Shown one piece after another: positions 45,890-64,000 of a stretch of 64,000 bases of DNA. The notes beneath the pieces were generated by a model. It did not search any database, was not told where the DNA came from, and saw only the letters and a program-made list of their open reading frames with translations. This DNA is from Muraenolepis orangiensis (lineage: Eukaryota > Chordata > Actinopteri > Gadiformes > Muraenolepididae): NCBI GenBank assembly GCA_027704905.1, contig CM051018.1, positions 16,739,528 through 16,803,527 on the forward strand. Reading direction: 5' to 3'. The position numbers were made by a program, and so were the translations under genes. The first letter of the stretch is position 1. The number at the start of each line of letters is the position of its first letter.

Positions 45890-46200
45890 ACGTTTGCTAT
45901 TAGATATCTCATTTACTTTGTACACATACTGCTAATCTGCGCTAATGAATTCTGCCATACCAAGCCAGATCCAGATGACTTGAAAATTATTACCACTTCC
46001 ACAGATATGCCTTTCCTCATTTGAGGCTCAATTTGGCTGCCGCGCAAAAACAGTCTGCCACAGTAAGATACTAATAATTAGGGTTTTAGGATGATTAGTT
46101 TATCGCTGTGCTCTCCCAGCCTTGCCTCTTATCTGCCATGGCCAAAAACTTAATAAGAGGCTCTAAGTTTTAAACAGCCAACTCTAAATTACCAAGAAAT
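45890..46200. promoter_or_regulatory. candidate conserved non-coding element
   Basis: Unique block with GCGCTAATGAATTC, AAAATTATTACC, ACTAATAATTAGG and GATGATTAGTTTATCG homeodomain-like words, directly left of the GA satellite. Confidence 0.33.
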
Positions 46201-46229
46201 GATGGAAATAATGAACTAGAGCACATGCC

Positions 46230-47040
<811 letters not shown>

Positions 47041-48109
47041 GTAGTGGAAAGAGAACGAGAGACAAAGAAAGGTGTTAGAGGCCAAGAGACATTAAGTCAA
47101 AGTGTGAAATAGAACACAAGGTATAGTAATCAATGGGGAAATGATGCAGACCTGTGATGTCAAATGGTGTGGTATTACCAGCGCACTGTCAGTCTCATTT
47201 ACCTTCAGCGACTTCCATGCTCATCTACTTGTCACACATGTAATTAAAGTTGTGATAATGCTGACGGAGTGATACCCTTTAATGGCTGCATGTTTTAAGA
47301 GGATACGATAGAGATTTTACATGTCAGCGATGACATTCAATATAGCGTAAGCCTTAGTGCACGTTTAATATGCATTGAATCTGGAAAGTGGCAAAAGTGC
47401 AACATTTGCCATGTAGGTTAAAGTGAAGTCATAGTCTCCAGGGTCTGTTTGTTTTACACCAAGCGGTAGTCAAATTGTTATTGGTTTAACTGAAATAATT
47501 AAGTCCTTTGTTTGGTTATGTTTTATAGATTAATTAACACGTATAATCGTATACTTAACCAGTCACATAGGTCTACGTTTTACCATGTGTTAGTCCCGAC
47601 ACTTCTGGATTCACAGGGCACACAATAAAGGCTTCACTATATGTAGATTGTTGGCCTTGCAATAAGATGCAACCTAAAGAAAGACTAATATGTGAGCATG
47701 TGTGAAAGAGCAATTTAAGGCTGGATGTCCCTTGTCCAACCCTTAAGGCTATACAAGATTTGCATGCTAATCATTCTAATAATAATATTACGCCCAAAGC
47801 ATTTTTGAATAAATTGTGAACCATTGGCTATAAAATAACTCTTATCTTCACAAGAACATGGCACAAATGTTAACATTTGAGTACATTTTTTTTTAATCGG
47901 AATTGGTGGACCTGTCAGTAGTCTAGTAGTCTCAGAGGTCTATAATTAACGCCGACCAGGCTCAAAACCTCCTTACCCTCTACTGCGACACCTTTATGGC
48001 GAGGCTTTAGTTTCAACCGGAGTTTCAACCGGACCACACAGTACAGAGAAACGAAATAATTGTAATAAAAAAGAAAAGTAAATGAAACACGTTCAAGTTG
48101 CTATTTAAT

Positions 48110-48306
48110 GGCCGATGGATATGATTGGATAATGTGCTTGTGGTCTCAGCCAATAGCCTCTCGCATCATAACGCGTCATATTGTTTACCCGGAAATAAAT
48201 GACATCACGCTGGGTCTGATACGTTCGCTGTCGCGTAGTAGTGCAGTTTTTATATTCCCAAAATGACACATTTCTCAGTGTTTTGATCACACAAAAAAAG
48301 ACAAGG
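48110..48306 (+). promoter_or_regulatory. fam204a: fam204a promoter and 5' UTR
   Basis: Two CCAAT boxes (reverse ATTGG at about 48124 and GCCAATA at about 48148), an ETS site CCGGAAAT near 48189 and a CRE-like TGACATCACGC near 48201 lie within 100 bp. Several CpGs follow (TACGTTCGCTGTCGCG), consistent with a TATA-less housekeeping promoter. The ATG is at 48307. Confidence 0.6.
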
Positions 48307-63533
<15,227 letters not shown>

Positions 63534-63908
63534 CCGACACCGAGCCGACGACACGCGGAGAACCTAGGGTACTCCAGGCGGCACTGCTTCTAAAATATGT
63601 TCTGCAGTTCTGTATCTTGTGTCCCTTGGGTCCCTGGTTTGATTTGACCAATGGACACGCAGGGAAAAACCACCAAGGGGTGAAAGACAAGTTCCCCCGA
63701 TTAGCAGCGCAAAACGTCCATCCGAAAGCGGGTTTTTTGGCGAGGAAGAAAATGTATTGAGGGTTTGGATTAACCCTTCAGCCCCCGCCTTTGATTGGGC
63801 GACTCGTCCTGTTTCATTTGTGTGTGTGATATTTTATTTCATTACATTCATTCATTGTGATTCAAGTAGTGCGGCTTTTTCTTTTTTTTTTTCCCGCCTT
63901 GAATTAAA
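63534..63908 (+). other. fam204a: fam204a 3' UTR (probable)
   Basis: Non-coding sequence after the stop. An ATTAAA variant polyadenylation signal lies at 63903-63908 and no AATAAA was seen before the window edge, so the true end may lie beyond it. Confidence 0.35.
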
Positions 63909-64000
63909 TCTGGTGTACATTACTGCGTGATGCGTTTATTTATTGCTGTAAAGTGGGTTAATCATGAAGGCGCTTCTCCTTTATACCCAGGAAGAGAAAG

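Overview
This is 64 kb of vertebrate nuclear DNA, almost certainly from a ray-finned (teleost) fish. The evidence is short GT-AG exons inside long introns, clear orthologues of human genes, compact 18 kb intergenic spacing, two tRNA-derived SINE copies of fish type, and a very high density of long (CA/TG)n, (GA/CT)n and other microsatellites. I cannot name the species.

Three protein-coding genes were assembled by hand from splice sites, reading-phase continuity and family motifs. (1) sorbs1 (ponsin/CAP, sorbin and SH3 domain-containing 1), minus strand, partial: eleven phase-consistent coding exons from 9499 down to 1820 (1,020 nt, 340 codons). A CpG-rich first-exon/promoter region lies near 19.3-19.5 kb. 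The three SH3 domains lie beyond the left edge. (2) pik3ap1 (BCAP, B-cell adaptor for PI3-kinase), minus strand, complete: 17 coding exons from the ATG at 29932 to the stop at 20517, 878 codons plus stop. It has a TIR-like domain, a DBB region, an ankyrin-like segment, four YxxM motifs and proline-rich tails. (3) fam204a, plus strand, complete: 7 coding exons from the ATG at 48307 to the stop at 63533, 236 codons plus stop. Its fifth intron is about 10.8 kb.

Layout: 1-1.8 kb is the start of a sorbs1 intron with an AT-rich interspersed repeat. 1.8-9.5 kb holds the sorbs1 exons, 9.5-19.3 kb the long 5' sorbs1 intron, and 19.1-19.6 kb the sorbs1 CpG-rich promoter. 19.8-30.1 kb is pik3ap1. 30.1-48.1 kb is intergenic, with one SINE, a CTCF-like motif and several long, AT-rich, low-repeat blocks that look like conserved non-coding elements. 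48.1-63.5 kb is fam204a, whose introns hold a second SINE, a 23-bp minisatellite, a long hairpin and more blocks of that kind.

SORBS1 and PIK3AP1 are close neighbours on the same strand in mammals (human 10q24), so that pair reflects old synteny. FAM204A lies elsewhere on the same human chromosome (10q26, in the EMX2-RAB11FIP2-FAM204A-PRLHR neighbourhood). A rearrangement junction is therefore inferred between pik3ap1 and fam204a, and the ATTA-rich blocks around and inside fam204a may be developmental enhancers of a neighbour such as emx2. The three genes do not form a pathway. sorbs1 is a cytoskeletal/insulin-signalling adaptor, pik3ap1 an immune PI3K adaptor, and fam204a a family of unestablished function. 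A recurrent feature is that long TG or CT microsatellites sit 25-70 nt upstream of several exon acceptors. No undescribed protein system was found; the most interesting signals are regulatory and structural.
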